Part shown: positions 8,780 to 16,868 of the stretch, one piece after another
Layout: each line of letters starts with the position of its first letter
How positions within the stretch are numbered: the first letter of the stretch is position 1
Origin: a virus
Virus record (IMG/VR): IMGVR_UViG_3300042691_012833
Coordinates: 1-34,961 of that record
DNA: 34,961 nt
Direction: 5' to 3' (one strand)
Notes under the pieces: model-generated
Database searches by the model: none
What the model was told of the DNA's origin: nothing
Seen by the model: only the letters and a program-made list of their open reading frames with translations
Translations under genes and position numbers: made by a program

Positions 8780-10831
8780 TTAGGTAATACAATCAATTAC
8801 TTGCTTAACTTCTCCATCAAATGGTGGTCTTTCTCCTAGGTTAGCAGCAAGGATTGCTCCAGAACCATTCTTTGAAATGACCTCAAGTACAGGAATATTA
8901 GTTACATCTCTACTATTTATTGGGGTCACCTTGATGATAGCACCAGACTGGATAAGAACATCATACTCATTTCCTTGGTCATCAACTACAGTATCTCCAT
9001 CTTCAAAGTCTTGCCCTGGATCAATAACTGTTACGCTATCAACAACATATGGAATCTCTTTATCTGCTGGATAGTTCTCACCCTCAGACACAACATAAAT
9101 GGTATCTACCTGACCATTCTTAACAATAGCTCTAGCAATAGCACCATATCCTTGGTTACAACTATCTACAACTTCTACAAATGGTGGGAAGGTATATCCA
9201 CTTCCTGGATTGGTTACCTTAACACTTATAATACTTCCTGTTTTATACTTATCTTCACCGATAATACCACCAAGAATAGGAACAGCACTTGCTCCTGTAC
9301 CACCCCCACCAAAAATATTGATCTTTGGTGGTCCACAAACAATTGGTGGTCCAGTATAACAAGAACCAAGATCACCAATAAAGTTTGGATCTTTAACTGT
9401 TCCAGATATGAAGTCATATGCTCCAGCAATATCTTGAACTCCGTCTAATGGGAAACCAGCAAGCTTTGCTGCTGTTGATATTGACTTAGCAGTATTAGCA
9501 TTATCAATAATTCCTTTGAGATCTGGCTCATCTTGAAATACTGGTCCATATCCTAGTTTATATTTGCAAGCGCCATACTTGTCTTTCTGATTCTTTTTAT
9601 TACAAGACTTAAGACCAACAAGTCCAAGAAGTGCATCAATACCATTCCGTAGTAGACCCTCAACACTAAAGTCTTCGAAGAATTGAAGAATCTTAGATAT
9701 TCCATTAATTGCTGGTAGCAATGCATTATCAATAAGACCAATAATACCATTGATCATTGCACCGACAGTTTGATCAGCAACACAATCGACAAAGTTTAGG
9801 ACATTATTAGCAATAGACTTTAAAAGATCTTTTACAAGATTAAATACTTTGTCTAAGATTTGATTAACAATACAAGGGATAAGATCTTGAAGTATTTTTA
9901 CTGGTTGAAGCATAGCAGTTTGTGCCGCTACTCCAGCAAGGTGTGCTGCTACTGGATTTAAAGTTGCAGCGAAGACTGTAGCATATACAGAAGCATAGAG
10001 AAGATCAAGACCCTTGCTTAGAATTGGTTCAAGTTTCTTAAATAACTTATTAATCATACCACTGATCATTTTGGTTGCAGCGGTAGTTATTTGTTCTGCC
10101 CTAATATCAATCTCTCTATCTACCCAGTCTCTATAATACTCAAGTCCCTCATCAAACTGTGCCTTTAAGTCTTGGAGAAACTTAACAAATCCTTCAATAG
10201 CATTTTTGATCTTGGTAATTGTTCCTTTATTACCTTTAGTATCTTCACCTTCTGTACCACAAGGTAATCGTATCACCTTTCCATCAGAAGTTCTCTTTGC
10301 TGCTGGATTGCTTGGATCTACCTTTTTAGCATCAGAAGGACTAACACCTATTGGTTGTTTTGCAGTTGCAGCATTCTGATCTCCAGACTCACTCTTTGAT
10401 AGTGAGCCTTTCGCTGGTTCTTTGATATACTTATTGTATCCGGAGAATGGTGCGAATGGTAGTTTCTCACCATCCTTTACAGCGTCGATTGAATTGGCGA
10501 ATGCACCCATAATAACTGGATGCTGACCATCTGCTCCATCTAGAAAGAAACCAATTACAGTATCACCAGGGTTAAAACGAATACTCTTGAATGTATTTGC
10601 CGAACCAGTTCCATGACCTGGTGGTAGCATCACATGTGCCCATGGTAAGTCCTCATTACTTAGTTCCGCTTCACTATAAGGATGATATCCCATAATGCGG
10701 ACTTTATATCTAATGCCCCAACCTGGACCAGTTGCTTGTTGGTCCCATGATTCAATAGGTGGAATCTGCCCTATCCACCAAACAAATCCATCTCTGCCTA
10801 CAAAATTAGTTTTAAGTGAAAGATCTTCCAT
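8780..10831 (-). CDS. 5: gp5-type baseplate hub protein, OB-fold, no T4-type lysozyme domain
   Basis: 683 residues, ATG at 10831. Residues 1-115 match the gp5 N-terminal OB-fold: GRDGFVWWIGQI, KVRIMGYHPYSEAEL, LPWAHVMLPP, then GDTVIGFFLDGADGQHPVIM, as in T4 gp5 (VRVRVVGLHP...LPWMSV...VYGHFLD). Residues ~205-400 are a long helical, hydrophobic segment where T4 has its lysozyme; I see no lysozyme catalytic motif. Residues ~490-683 are beta-rich with repeats of the type GSGYTFPPFVEVVD. Function: part of the central hub beneath the tail tube, bound to the gp27-type protein encoded just upstream. The gene symbol rests on the OB domain and neighbours. Confidence 0.75.
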   Translation of the reverse strand: MEDLSLKTNFVGRDGFVWWIGQIPPIESWDQQATGPGWGIRYKVRIMGYHPYSEAELSNEDLPWAHVMLPPGHGTGSANTFKSIRFNPGDTVIGFFLDGADGQHPVIMGAFANSIDAVKDGEKLPFAPFSGYNKYIKEPAKGSLSKSESGDQNAATAKQPIGVSPSDAKKVDPSNPAAKRTSDGKVIRLPCGTEGEDTKGNKGTITKIKNAIEGFVKFLQDLKAQFDEGLEYYRDWVDREIDIRAEQITTAATKMISGMINKLFKKLEPILSKGLDLLYASVYATVFAATLNPVAAHLAGVAAQTAMLQPVKILQDLIPCIVNQILDKVFNLVKDLLKSIANNVLNFVDCVADQTVGAMINGIIGLIDNALLPAINGISKILQFFEDFSVEGLLRNGIDALLGLVGLKSCNKKNQKDKYGACKYKLGYGPVFQDEPDLKGIIDNANTAKSISTAAKLAGFPLDGVQDIAGAYDFISGTVKDPNFIGDLGSCYTGPPIVCGPPKINIFGGGGTGASAVPILGGIIGEDKYKTGSIISVKVTNPGSGYTFPPFVEVVDSCNQGYGAIARAIVKNGQVDTIYVVSEGENYPADKEIPYVVDSVTVIDPGQDFEDGDTVVDDQGNEYDVLIQSGAIIKVTPINSRDVTNIPVLEVISKNGSGAILAANLGERPPFDGEVKQVIDCIT

Positions 10832-10840
10832 TTGTTACTT

Positions 10841-12130
10841 TTAAATATCCCTGAATGTATCTCTAAGTAGCTTCATTGATGTTAGAGATTGTGTACCATC
10901 AAAATAATGACAGAGTTCTTTTATCATATATAGACCACTATTCTCAGGGTCAAAATCATTACTGTTTGCTGAAATTTTAAGGAAATTGCATCGTATAACA
11001 TCACCAGATCTTAAATTATTATTTAATGGAACAGTCATATTGAGTGTTTGCATGAACAAATAATTGTATCTAAAGAAAGCGTCTCTTTGATATAACTTAG
11101 CATCATTACCAGGTTGTTTGCTCACATCTTTCTCCAACACACCAACATCGAGAACTGATGAGATAATTCTACTTGGAACAGTGTCAAAAGAGAAGTTACC
11201 AGAACCAAAAATTTTAGGAATATCTGGATCGTCACCAAGGAATGTTGCGTTCTTAGCAAAATCAGTTATTGTTCTCTTTCCTTCTTGCTGAAGACTAAAC
11301 TTACTTTGATATGGATCATATTCAGTAAAGAATGATGCATACGTTCCTAGTCTAAGTTTTTCTAATAAGTCATTATTTCTATTAACAGAATAACTCAATA
11401 TCCTTTGATCAGTTGACTTCTCAATATCTTGGTCCTCTTGATGATAATATTCTGCTTTTGGACTTGCTTTTCCATCAATAATAAGTTTGTCGATAGATCT
11501 GAAGTTGTATCCATCTATAGTTTCATAGAAAAAGTATCCAGGAACATTGGTATCTGGAATAGACTTTGATGCTAACCAAGTCAGAACATCGAAAGGTCTT
11601 CTCAAGTTTCCAATAAAACTATATTGATTACTAACGACATCAGATTTCAATGTTTTTTGAGATTGTAAACCTTCCTTTATAATGTTTTCTATATGATCAG
11701 TTATTTGAGCTCTTGGAAATTTTTTGTATAGTCTTGAAGTTTCATTAGTAATTGCTTCTCTTGATACTAACTTTAATGTAAATGTTTCTCTTTGACCTTC
11801 TCTGATAACATTTGTAATTTTAGAGACGTACAATGGTTCATCAACAAGATCAATACCAGATTTATTTTTATCACTGTTACCAGCAATTTTTATGAATACT
11901 CTTTCGCCACCTCTTAACGGAAGACCACTGTAGATTGACTGCAATGAACCATCTTTTCCAGGAATTGTTCCTCCCGTATTAGATACGGTAATCTCTGCTG
12001 TGATAGTTGGTGAAAAAACATCTTCATAATATTTGATAGCAACTACACCGAGTCTCATATCAATGGTTCTTGTACCATCACCAGACTCTATGGTAATTTG
12101 TTCGAATATTGATGCGTCTCTTGCTGCCAT
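10841..12130 (-). CDS. gp27-like baseplate hub protein
   Basis: 429 residues, starting right after the stop of the hydrolase gene (TAA then ATG). The N-terminal half (TRTIDMRLGVVAIKYYEDVF, then SPTITAEITVSNTGG) and middle (GERVFIKIAG...EPLYVSKITNV) are beta-rich, like the tube-fold domains of gp27 and gpD hub proteins. The C-terminal part (VPLNNNLRSGDVIRCNFLKI, then GLYMIKELCHYFDG) resembles the late-control-protein/hub family ending. T4 gp27 is ~390 residues and binds gp5; here the gp5-type gene is 9 nt downstream. Expected to form the trimeric hub joining tail tube to spike. Assignment is by fold pattern and position. Confidence 0.65.
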   Translation of the reverse strand: MAARDASIFEQITIESGDGTRTIDMRLGVVAIKYYEDVFSPTITAEITVSNTGGTIPGKDGSLQSIYSGLPLRGGERVFIKIAGNSDKNKSGIDLVDEPLYVSKITNVIREGQRETFTLKLVSREAITNETSRLYKKFPRAQITDHIENIIKEGLQSQKTLKSDVVSNQYSFIGNLRRPFDVLTWLASKSIPDTNVPGYFFYETIDGYNFRSIDKLIIDGKASPKAEYYHQEDQDIEKSTDQRILSYSVNRNNDLLEKLRLGTYASFFTEYDPYQSKFSLQQEGKRTITDFAKNATFLGDDPDIPKIFGSGNFSFDTVPSRIISSVLDVGVLEKDVSKQPGNDAKLYQRDAFFRYNYLFMQTLNMTVPLNNNLRSGDVIRCNFLKISANSNDFDPENSGLYMIKELCHYFDGTQSLTSMKLLRDTFRDI

Positions 12131-13684
12131 TTATACTACACTAGAAAGGAACTTATTTTTTATATTATTACTATTTACCCCAGCAACTATAATAACAGAA
12201 CCACTATTTGTTTCTCCACCAACATATTCTGTTTGCTTTACAGTATTATTTAAAATTAAAGTATTTGTTCTTGGTTGTGGTTTTGCATTTTGCAAAGCCA
12301 TAGCAAGTTGAGATGAATAGTCTTTTTTAGATGAACCTACCCATTCACCAATTTTTGGAGACTTAGGATCTCCAGGAATTCCGGGAGCACCCTCTTTACT
12401 CGCATCAGGCATAGCAGTATTTCGTTTTGGGGGGCTTTTTGGTGGTGGTGCTTGTGGTTGTGGTTTTGGTAGGTTAAGTGATGCTGGACCACTAAGCATC
12501 GGATCTTTGGATGGATCCACAAGGAACTGGTTATCTTGGTTTGTACCACGCCAGACGGAACCAGGAATTATTCCATTAGCATCTGCCCGAATATTATTTC
12601 GTGGATCGCTATCACTATTAACTGCCCTAACTGTTGCTGGACTACCTCTAAACTCTAGAGCACCGCCAACAAATTTTGCTGCACTTGCTTGTCTTTTTGG
12701 ATCGGATAGAAGACTAATAACTTTTAATAGAGTTGCCTGACTTTGACCAGACCATGCAGATGCTTGCCCTAAAGTACGTATTGATTTAAATGCTCCACTA
12801 CCTCTAGTGTACACACCTTGAAACTGTCCGGGAGCACCAAGAACATCAGTATAGTTAGTACCATATCCAGGGTGTGCAACTCTATTAGCAACCACCTGCA
12901 GCATGTCGGCGTATCCCTGGTCACTACTACCTTCTGTGGTGAGTGCCGCAGCGATACGATACATTTCAGCAGACTTTGGATCTGGAAGTTGTGCTGAACC
13001 TCCTCCAGGATCTACTCCACCACCTCCACCATCATCACTACCTCTATCAAATTCATAATCCTCAATTCCAAGTAATTTCTTAACATCCTGCTTAAGTAAA
13101 AGTATTACAGAATTTATTGAATTATCCATTTGGACGAAGGAATCCTTCATTTGATTCATTCCTTTGTCTACTGCTACTCTTACAGCATTAAAATCAAATC
13201 TAACAAGACCAGAAGAAATTTCACCAACCATATCACCAAATCCTATCAAAAAGTTTTGAAGACCCTCTCTAAAATTATTGAGATATTGGAAATATGTCTT
13301 CATCCTCTCAATGAGAGCTTGAGCCATTTTAATGATATTTGGGAGATTGGTCAAAGCCCATCCAACTAGTAATGTTCCAAGAAAATCAAGTATTCTACCC
13401 AAGAAACCTCTTGTGCTATTTGCTACAGCACTAGTAGATCTTGATATTGCACCCTGAATTGATGATGCCTCTACAATATCCTCTCTTTCTTTTCTTCTTG
13501 TCGCTTCTCTTCTCTGATTAAATGCTTTTATACTCGCTGAAAAAGATTTTCTCTTATTTGTTGTAGACTGTATAATTGTTGTTCTAACAGTTGCAGCAGA
13601 TTCTCTTGTCCTAAGAAGACTTTTGTTAAGTCCAGATAAAGACTTATTAATGCTAGTTACATTTATGGAAGAACGATACGCCAT
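12131..13684 (-). CDS. Tail hub/tape-measure-like protein with SleB-type cell-wall hydrolase domain
   Basis: 517 residues, ATG at 13684. Residues 1-75 are basic and helical. Residues ~93-120 are hydrophobic (FLGRILDFLGTLLVGWALTN) and could insert in a membrane. Residues ~215-230 are a Gly/Asp linker. Residues ~237-395 look like a SleB/CwlJ-type hydrolase: YRIAAALTTEGSSDQGYADM, VVANRV, then PGQFQGV, with E251 as the candidate catalytic glutamate in the TEG motif. The tail is a Pro/Lys-rich linker. It likely cuts peptidoglycan during DNA entry, replacing the lysozyme that T4 carries in gp5. Neighbour gp27-like and gp5-type genes support a hub position. Confidence 0.72.
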   Translation of the reverse strand: MAYRSSINVTSINKSLSGLNKSLLRTRESAATVRTTIIQSTTNKRKSFSASIKAFNQRREATRRKEREDIVEASSIQGAISRSTSAVANSTRGFLGRILDFLGTLLVGWALTNLPNIIKMAQALIERMKTYFQYLNNFREGLQNFLIGFGDMVGEISSGLVRFDFNAVRVAVDKGMNQMKDSFVQMDNSINSVILLLKQDVKKLLGIEDYEFDRGSDDGGGGGVDPGGGSAQLPDPKSAEMYRIAAALTTEGSSDQGYADMLQVVANRVAHPGYGTNYTDVLGAPGQFQGVYTRGSGAFKSIRTLGQASAWSGQSQATLLKVISLLSDPKRQASAAKFVGGALEFRGSPATVRAVNSDSDPRNNIRADANGIIPGSVWRGTNQDNQFLVDPSKDPMLSGPASLNLPKPQPQAPPPKSPPKRNTAMPDASKEGAPGIPGDPKSPKIGEWVGSSKKDYSSQLAMALQNAKPQPRTNTLILNNTVKQTEYVGGETNSGSVIIVAGVNSNNIKNKFLSSVV

Positions 13685-13689
13685 TTAAC

Positions 13690-15102
13690 TTATGCCCATC
13701 CAGTATTAAAGTAACGATACGAAGTATACTTGTGAAAATTATCTGGATCTGAAGTAGCAATGCTAGGCAGATAGTTAGCAGAACCTAGATCTTGTGTTGG
13801 TACATTTCTTGCACTAGCAGTAGATTCATTATTAATTACTGTTACATTACCTCCAGAGTCTGAACTTTTTAATGACTGGAGATTATCATTAGATTTTTTT
13901 GGTGGTGCATTTATTTCTGGAGATGGTGTTTTAAATAATGGTCCTTGTCCAGTAAACGCATCTAGTAAATTAATCTCTGTATTCAAGAATGGATTATCTT
14001 TACCAATATCGCTTCCCTTATAAAATTCCTTACCAAGACCAATCAATGCTGGAATAGCAAATGTTCCAGCTATTGTTAACGGTATTGTGAATTTTGGACC
14101 TAGAACATAGTTTAATGCTGATAGAGCACCGCCAGCAGCAAAACCTGTACCAGAACCAGCGATCATTTCACCAACAGATGATCCAAAAAGCGTATCGTAT
14201 ATTGCAGACGCACCTGCAGCGAATAAACCACCTTTAAGTACTGATGAACCAAAAGGACTTCCTTTAGAACCAGATGAAGCAGGTGGAGCTCCACTAGATC
14301 CTGCTTTACCTCCAGGTGAAGTTTTTGCTGGTGGTGCTGATGGTTTTGGTTTTGTTGGAGTTGGTTTTGTTTTTGGTTTTAAACCTATTCCTGCCGCTAT
14401 ACCTGCAGCAGCAGTTTTAACTAAATTGAGTAGTGCAGCAACAGGTCTAATTAATAAGTTTCTAAAAATAGAACTACCCAACTTAGAAGTAAGTCTGGTA
14501 AGATAACCAAGTATAGTTCTAAATCCACCACTAAACAATAAGAAAATACCAGTTACAACACCAATATTCTTCAAGAACTTTTGCTTAAGTTCTTCTAGTC
14601 TTTCTTTATCACCAGATATCAAGGCACTAATAGTTGATAGCGCCATATTTCCTAGGAAACCACCTAGGAGAATCATAAAGAAGCTTGATAATCTACCTAG
14701 AGTAAATCTTGCTTTATCGCCAACTTTTTTAATCGGAGTCAAAAGAGCAGACTGCATTTTGCGTTCAACGACGCTTTCTTTACCTTCTCTGATTTTCTGC
14801 TCTGCTAAGATTTCTTCCTGTCTTATCTTCTGAGATTCTCTTGCCTGATCTAATGCAGAATCTTCTCTTACTCTTTCAGCAATACCATTCAGAGAAGCAC
14901 TTAGAGCACTAACTTGATTACTAAGATTTATAAGGGAAGAATTAATATTATCAAAAGCAAGTCTATTCTGCTGCAGCGCAAGCGTAGTTCCATAATCTTC
15001 CCTTGGCTGTTGGTCTTGGGGACGATTCAGAAACGAAAAAGAGGATACTCTAGTTCTTCTTACTCTTAAACCAGTTGTGATTGGCGATGAAAACTCAGCC
15101 AT
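13690..15102 (-). CDS. Tape-measure/hub-like structural protein with hydrophobic segments
   Basis: 470 residues, ATG at 15102, overlapping the 60-residue ORF by 8 nt. Residues ~35-125 are predicted coiled coil (ALQQNRLAFDNINSSLINLS, then ARESQKIRQEEILAEQKIRE). Two hydrophobic stretches follow at ~136-160 (FFMILLGGFLGNMALSTISA) and ~180-205. Residues ~245-290 are Lys/Pro/Ser-rich, and a glycine/alanine-rich hydrophobic stretch spans ~295-360. This resembles tail tape-measure or hub proteins (gp29 occupies this region in T4, though the match here is only in architecture). It shares the order coiled coil, membrane-like helix, Pro-rich linker with the next gene. Confidence 0.65.
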   Translation of the reverse strand: MAEFSSPITTGLRVRRTRVSSFSFLNRPQDQQPREDYGTTLALQQNRLAFDNINSSLINLSNQVSALSASLNGIAERVREDSALDQARESQKIRQEEILAEQKIREGKESVVERKMQSALLTPIKKVGDKARFTLGRLSSFFMILLGGFLGNMALSTISALISGDKERLEELKQKFLKNIGVVTGIFLLFSGGFRTILGYLTRLTSKLGSSIFRNLLIRPVAALLNLVKTAAAGIAAGIGLKPKTKPTPTKPKPSAPPAKTSPGGKAGSSGAPPASSGSKGSPFGSSVLKGGLFAAGASAIYDTLFGSSVGEMIAGSGTGFAAGGALSALNYVLGPKFTIPLTIAGTFAIPALIGLGKEFYKGSDIGKDNPFLNTEINLLDAFTGQGPLFKTPSPEINAPPKKSNDNLQSLKSSDSGGNVTVINNESTASARNVPTQDLGSANYLPSIATSDPDNFHKYTSYRYFNTGWA

Positions 15103-15277
15103 TTAGTTCAGATTGCTGTTGTTTTAAATTTTCTTCCTCAATATATTGTTTTAGGAAAGTGAGATAAACTTCTCTTTCCCAAGGTATCATATTCTCTAGT
15201 TCAGTCAATGAGTATTTATGATGCTGCATCAAGGCAAAATTTATCTTGTAGTATGACTCAAGATCTTCATGAGCCAT
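15095..15277 (-). CDS. 60-residue ORF after gp26; candidate -1 frameshift extension (tail assembly chaperone type)
   Basis: 60 residues, acidic and helical (MAHEDLESYYKINFALMQHH, with PWEREVYLTFLKQYIEEENL). The ATG at 15277 is 2 nt after the gp26 stop and has only a weak ribosome site. The ORF is in the -1 frame of gp26 and open back through the slippery heptamer at 15286-15292, so a -1 shift would give a 300-residue gp26 fusion (237 + 3 + 60). Short ORFs of this kind (with a motif like PWxREVYLxxL) follow tail-chaperone G genes in many phages and are made as the GT fusion. It might also be translated alone by coupling. Its position equals that of the T4 hub-assembly gene pair 26/51, but I see no similarity to gp51. 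Confidence 0.75.
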   Translation of the reverse strand: MAHEDLESYYKINFALMQHHKYSLTELENMIPWEREVYLTFLKQYIEEENLKQQQSELNG

Positions 15278-15279
15278 AC

Positions 15280-15996
15280 TTACCCGAAAAAAGCATTTAA
15301 TCCCTCCAGAACAATTTCATTTTCAACCTTTGTATTTGGATTCATCACCGTAACAGTATGAGACAATTTTGGCATTGTCTCAAAGAATGTTTCAATCTCT
15401 TTGAATTGTTTTGAACTCAACTGCTCAAGAAATTCTCTAAGTTCTTTCTTAGAACAGTCCGATGCTGACCAAGACTCTTCCTCAGAATAGACTTGCTCAA
15501 TGCAGGAAGAGATTAGATCAAAAGTATTATCTAAGTTTAGCTCTTCGGTGCTGAAATTATTTTTCACAAATTCTTCCATAGATGGATACTTCATCCTCAG
15601 AATAAGATCATTATCAAGTTTGATATCTCTATTATGGTTCTTTCCAGTCTCAACTTTGATATCATCTAAGTTGATTGTTACGGGAACTTGGGTAGTTCCA
15701 TCATCTGGACATGTTACAATAACTTCCACTTCTTCGCCAACAGATTTACCTCTGATGTTCAAAAAGATATATTCAATATCAAATGTAGACAGTTGTTCGA
15801 TTTTAATTCCTCTGCTTAGGATACAGTTAGAAATAACTTCCTTAACAGCATTTGTGATTTGCTTATCATCTTCGCTTTCCATTGCGATGATAAGAATCTT
15901 TTCTTCTCTTACAAGAAAAGGGCGATATCTAATTTTCTTTCCATTAGAAGGAAGTTCCAACTCATAGGTTGGTGTAGATATTTTTGGTAAAGGCAT
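15280..15996 (-). CDS. 26: gp26 baseplate hub assembly protein
   Basis: 238 residues, ATG at 15996, with a GATAAATA late box 26 nt upstream. The N-terminus (YELELPSNGKKIRYRPFLVR, then EEKILIIAMES) matches the T4 gp26 pattern of a short beta hairpin followed by the YRPxLVxEEK motif. The middle (TFDIEYIFLNIRGKSVGEEV) is also typical (T4: TFDVEYMFxxIRAKSVGE). Residues 110-238 are helical and end FFG. gp26 acts in assembly of the central baseplate hub. A T TTT TTC slippery site lies in the last codons. Next gene upstream is the gp54-like tube protein, downstream the 60-residue ORF. Confidence 0.88.
   Translation of the reverse strand: MPLPKISTPTYELELPSNGKKIRYRPFLVREEKILIIAMESEDDKQITNAVKEVISNCILSRGIKIEQLSTFDIEYIFLNIRGKSVGEEVEVIVTCPDDGTTQVPVTINLDDIKVETGKNHNRDIKLDNDLILRMKYPSMEEFVKNNFSTEELNLDNTFDLISSCIEQVYSEEESWSASDCSKKELREFLEQLSSKQFKEIETFFETMPKLSHTVTVMNPNTKVENEIVLEGLNAFFG
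15286..15292 (-). promoter_or_regulatory. Candidate -1 ribosomal frameshift site TTTTTTC
   Basis: Read on the minus strand the zero-frame codons are GCT TTT TTC GGG TAA. The heptamer T TTT TTC is in the exact X XXY YYZ register of gp26, two codons before the stop. After a -1 slip the next codons are CGG GTA AGT ATG GCT, continuing into the 60-residue ORF. Confidence 0.65.
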
Positions 15997-16022
15997 AACA
16001 ACCCAAAAAGTTCAGTTAAAAA

Positions 16023-16030
16023 TATTTATC
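16023..16030 (-). promoter_or_regulatory. Late-promoter-like box GATAAATA before gp26
   Basis: GATAAATA on the minus strand contains the TAA stop of the gp54-like gene and is 26 nt upstream of the gp26 ATG. Confidence 0.6.
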
Positions 16031-16826
16031 TAGGTCCATAGGGGCTATTGTAGACTTGTCCCTTGTTAAGTGCTTCAGCATAAGTCATACCTTCAGGAAT
16101 AAATCTAACTCCACCAGCCTGAGCAGCACCAGCAGAAACTGGAACATATCTCTGTCCTTCATTACCAGTTGATTGATTTGAATTATCATTTTTCTTATTA
16201 TCATCAGTTCCTCTGTGAATAGAGTAACTATCACTTCTACCACAAATATATCTGTCGTAACTAAAGCGTACTGATGCTTTTAATATCTCCGATGCATCAT
16301 ATTTCACTACTGTTGATGAAAGATCTCTTGGAAAAAGACCCCAGAAAGTATATTCTATATCTTCTTTATAATCTCTATCAAACTTAATAATTTTTGTTTG
16401 GTTTGATTTATAATCTTCTGGATATTCCATCCTAAAATAATAATCATCAGATGCTTTTCTATGTGCGGATCCATTAGAAATGAAGTCCATCCAATGTTCT
16501 AAGAACTTCAGAGTTTTATACTCATTATCAACATAAAACTCAAGACCTATCTCAGTAAACAATCTTGTGTGAGCCATATTTTCAACGACTCCCATAAAGT
16601 TTCCCTTAATATTCGCAGTAGCAAGAGCACTTCCAGGTAACGAAGCAGAATAGCACAGAAGTCCTGATGTCTCAGTAATAAACCTATAACCAACTCCACG
16701 GACATTCAAATGTTGTCTTAAAGGTAATGGTAGACCACCAAAAACAACCTGATAATGTGAAGTTTGCGCTAGATTTGTTAGTGCTGGTTTAAAATCCGAT
16801 ATCCTTCTTGGTCTAGGTGCTGCCAC
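16026..16826 (-). CDS. 54: Tail-tube-fold baseplate protein, gp54-like
   Basis: 266 residues. The start is a GTG at 16826 with AAGG about 9 nt upstream. Residues ~25-200 look like the T4 gp19/gp54 tube fold: HYQVVFGGLP, CYSASLPGSALATANIKGNF, TRLFTEIGLEFYVDNEYKTL, EHWMDFISNGS, then GLFPRDLSS and a closing beta strand KASVRFSYDRYI. The last ~60 residues are Asn/Ser/Gly-rich. Length exceeds tail tube gp19 (~163) and approaches gp54 (~320), the protein that starts tube polymerisation. Placement near gp48 and gp26 supports gp54. The alternative is another tube paralogue. Confidence 0.65.
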   Translation of the reverse strand: MAAPRPRRISDFKPALTNLAQTSHYQVVFGGLPLPLRQHLNVRGVGYRFITETSGLLCYSASLPGSALATANIKGNFMGVVENMAHTRLFTEIGLEFYVDNEYKTLKFLEHWMDFISNGSAHRKASDDYYFRMEYPEDYKSNQTKIIKFDRDYKEDIEYTFWGLFPRDLSSTVVKYDASEILKASVRFSYDRYICGRSDSYSIHRGTDDNKKNDNSNQSTGNEGQRYVPVSAGAAQAGGVRFIPEGMTYAEALNKGQVYNSPYGPR

Positions 16827-16834
16827 TCTAAATA
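16827..16834 (+). promoter_or_regulatory. Late-promoter-like box TCTAAATA for gp4-gp48-gp53
   Basis: TCTAAATA on the plus strand, 33 nt before the gp4 ATG. Mirrors an identical box on the other strand at 16861-16868. Confidence 0.55.
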
Positions 16835-16860
16835 CCTTATACGAGTCTTACATTATTAGT

Positions 16861-16868
16861 TATTTAGA
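16861..16868 (-). promoter_or_regulatory. Late-promoter-like box TCTAAATA for the gp54-like gene
   Basis: TCTAAATA on the minus strand, 34 nt before the GTG at 16826, and overlapping the first base of the divergent gp4 start codon. Confidence 0.55.

Noticed and set aside
12124-12135. TATAAATG at the gp27-like start as a late promoter
   Set aside because: It overlaps the ATG itself and would give no leader for that gene; simply a stop-start junction.
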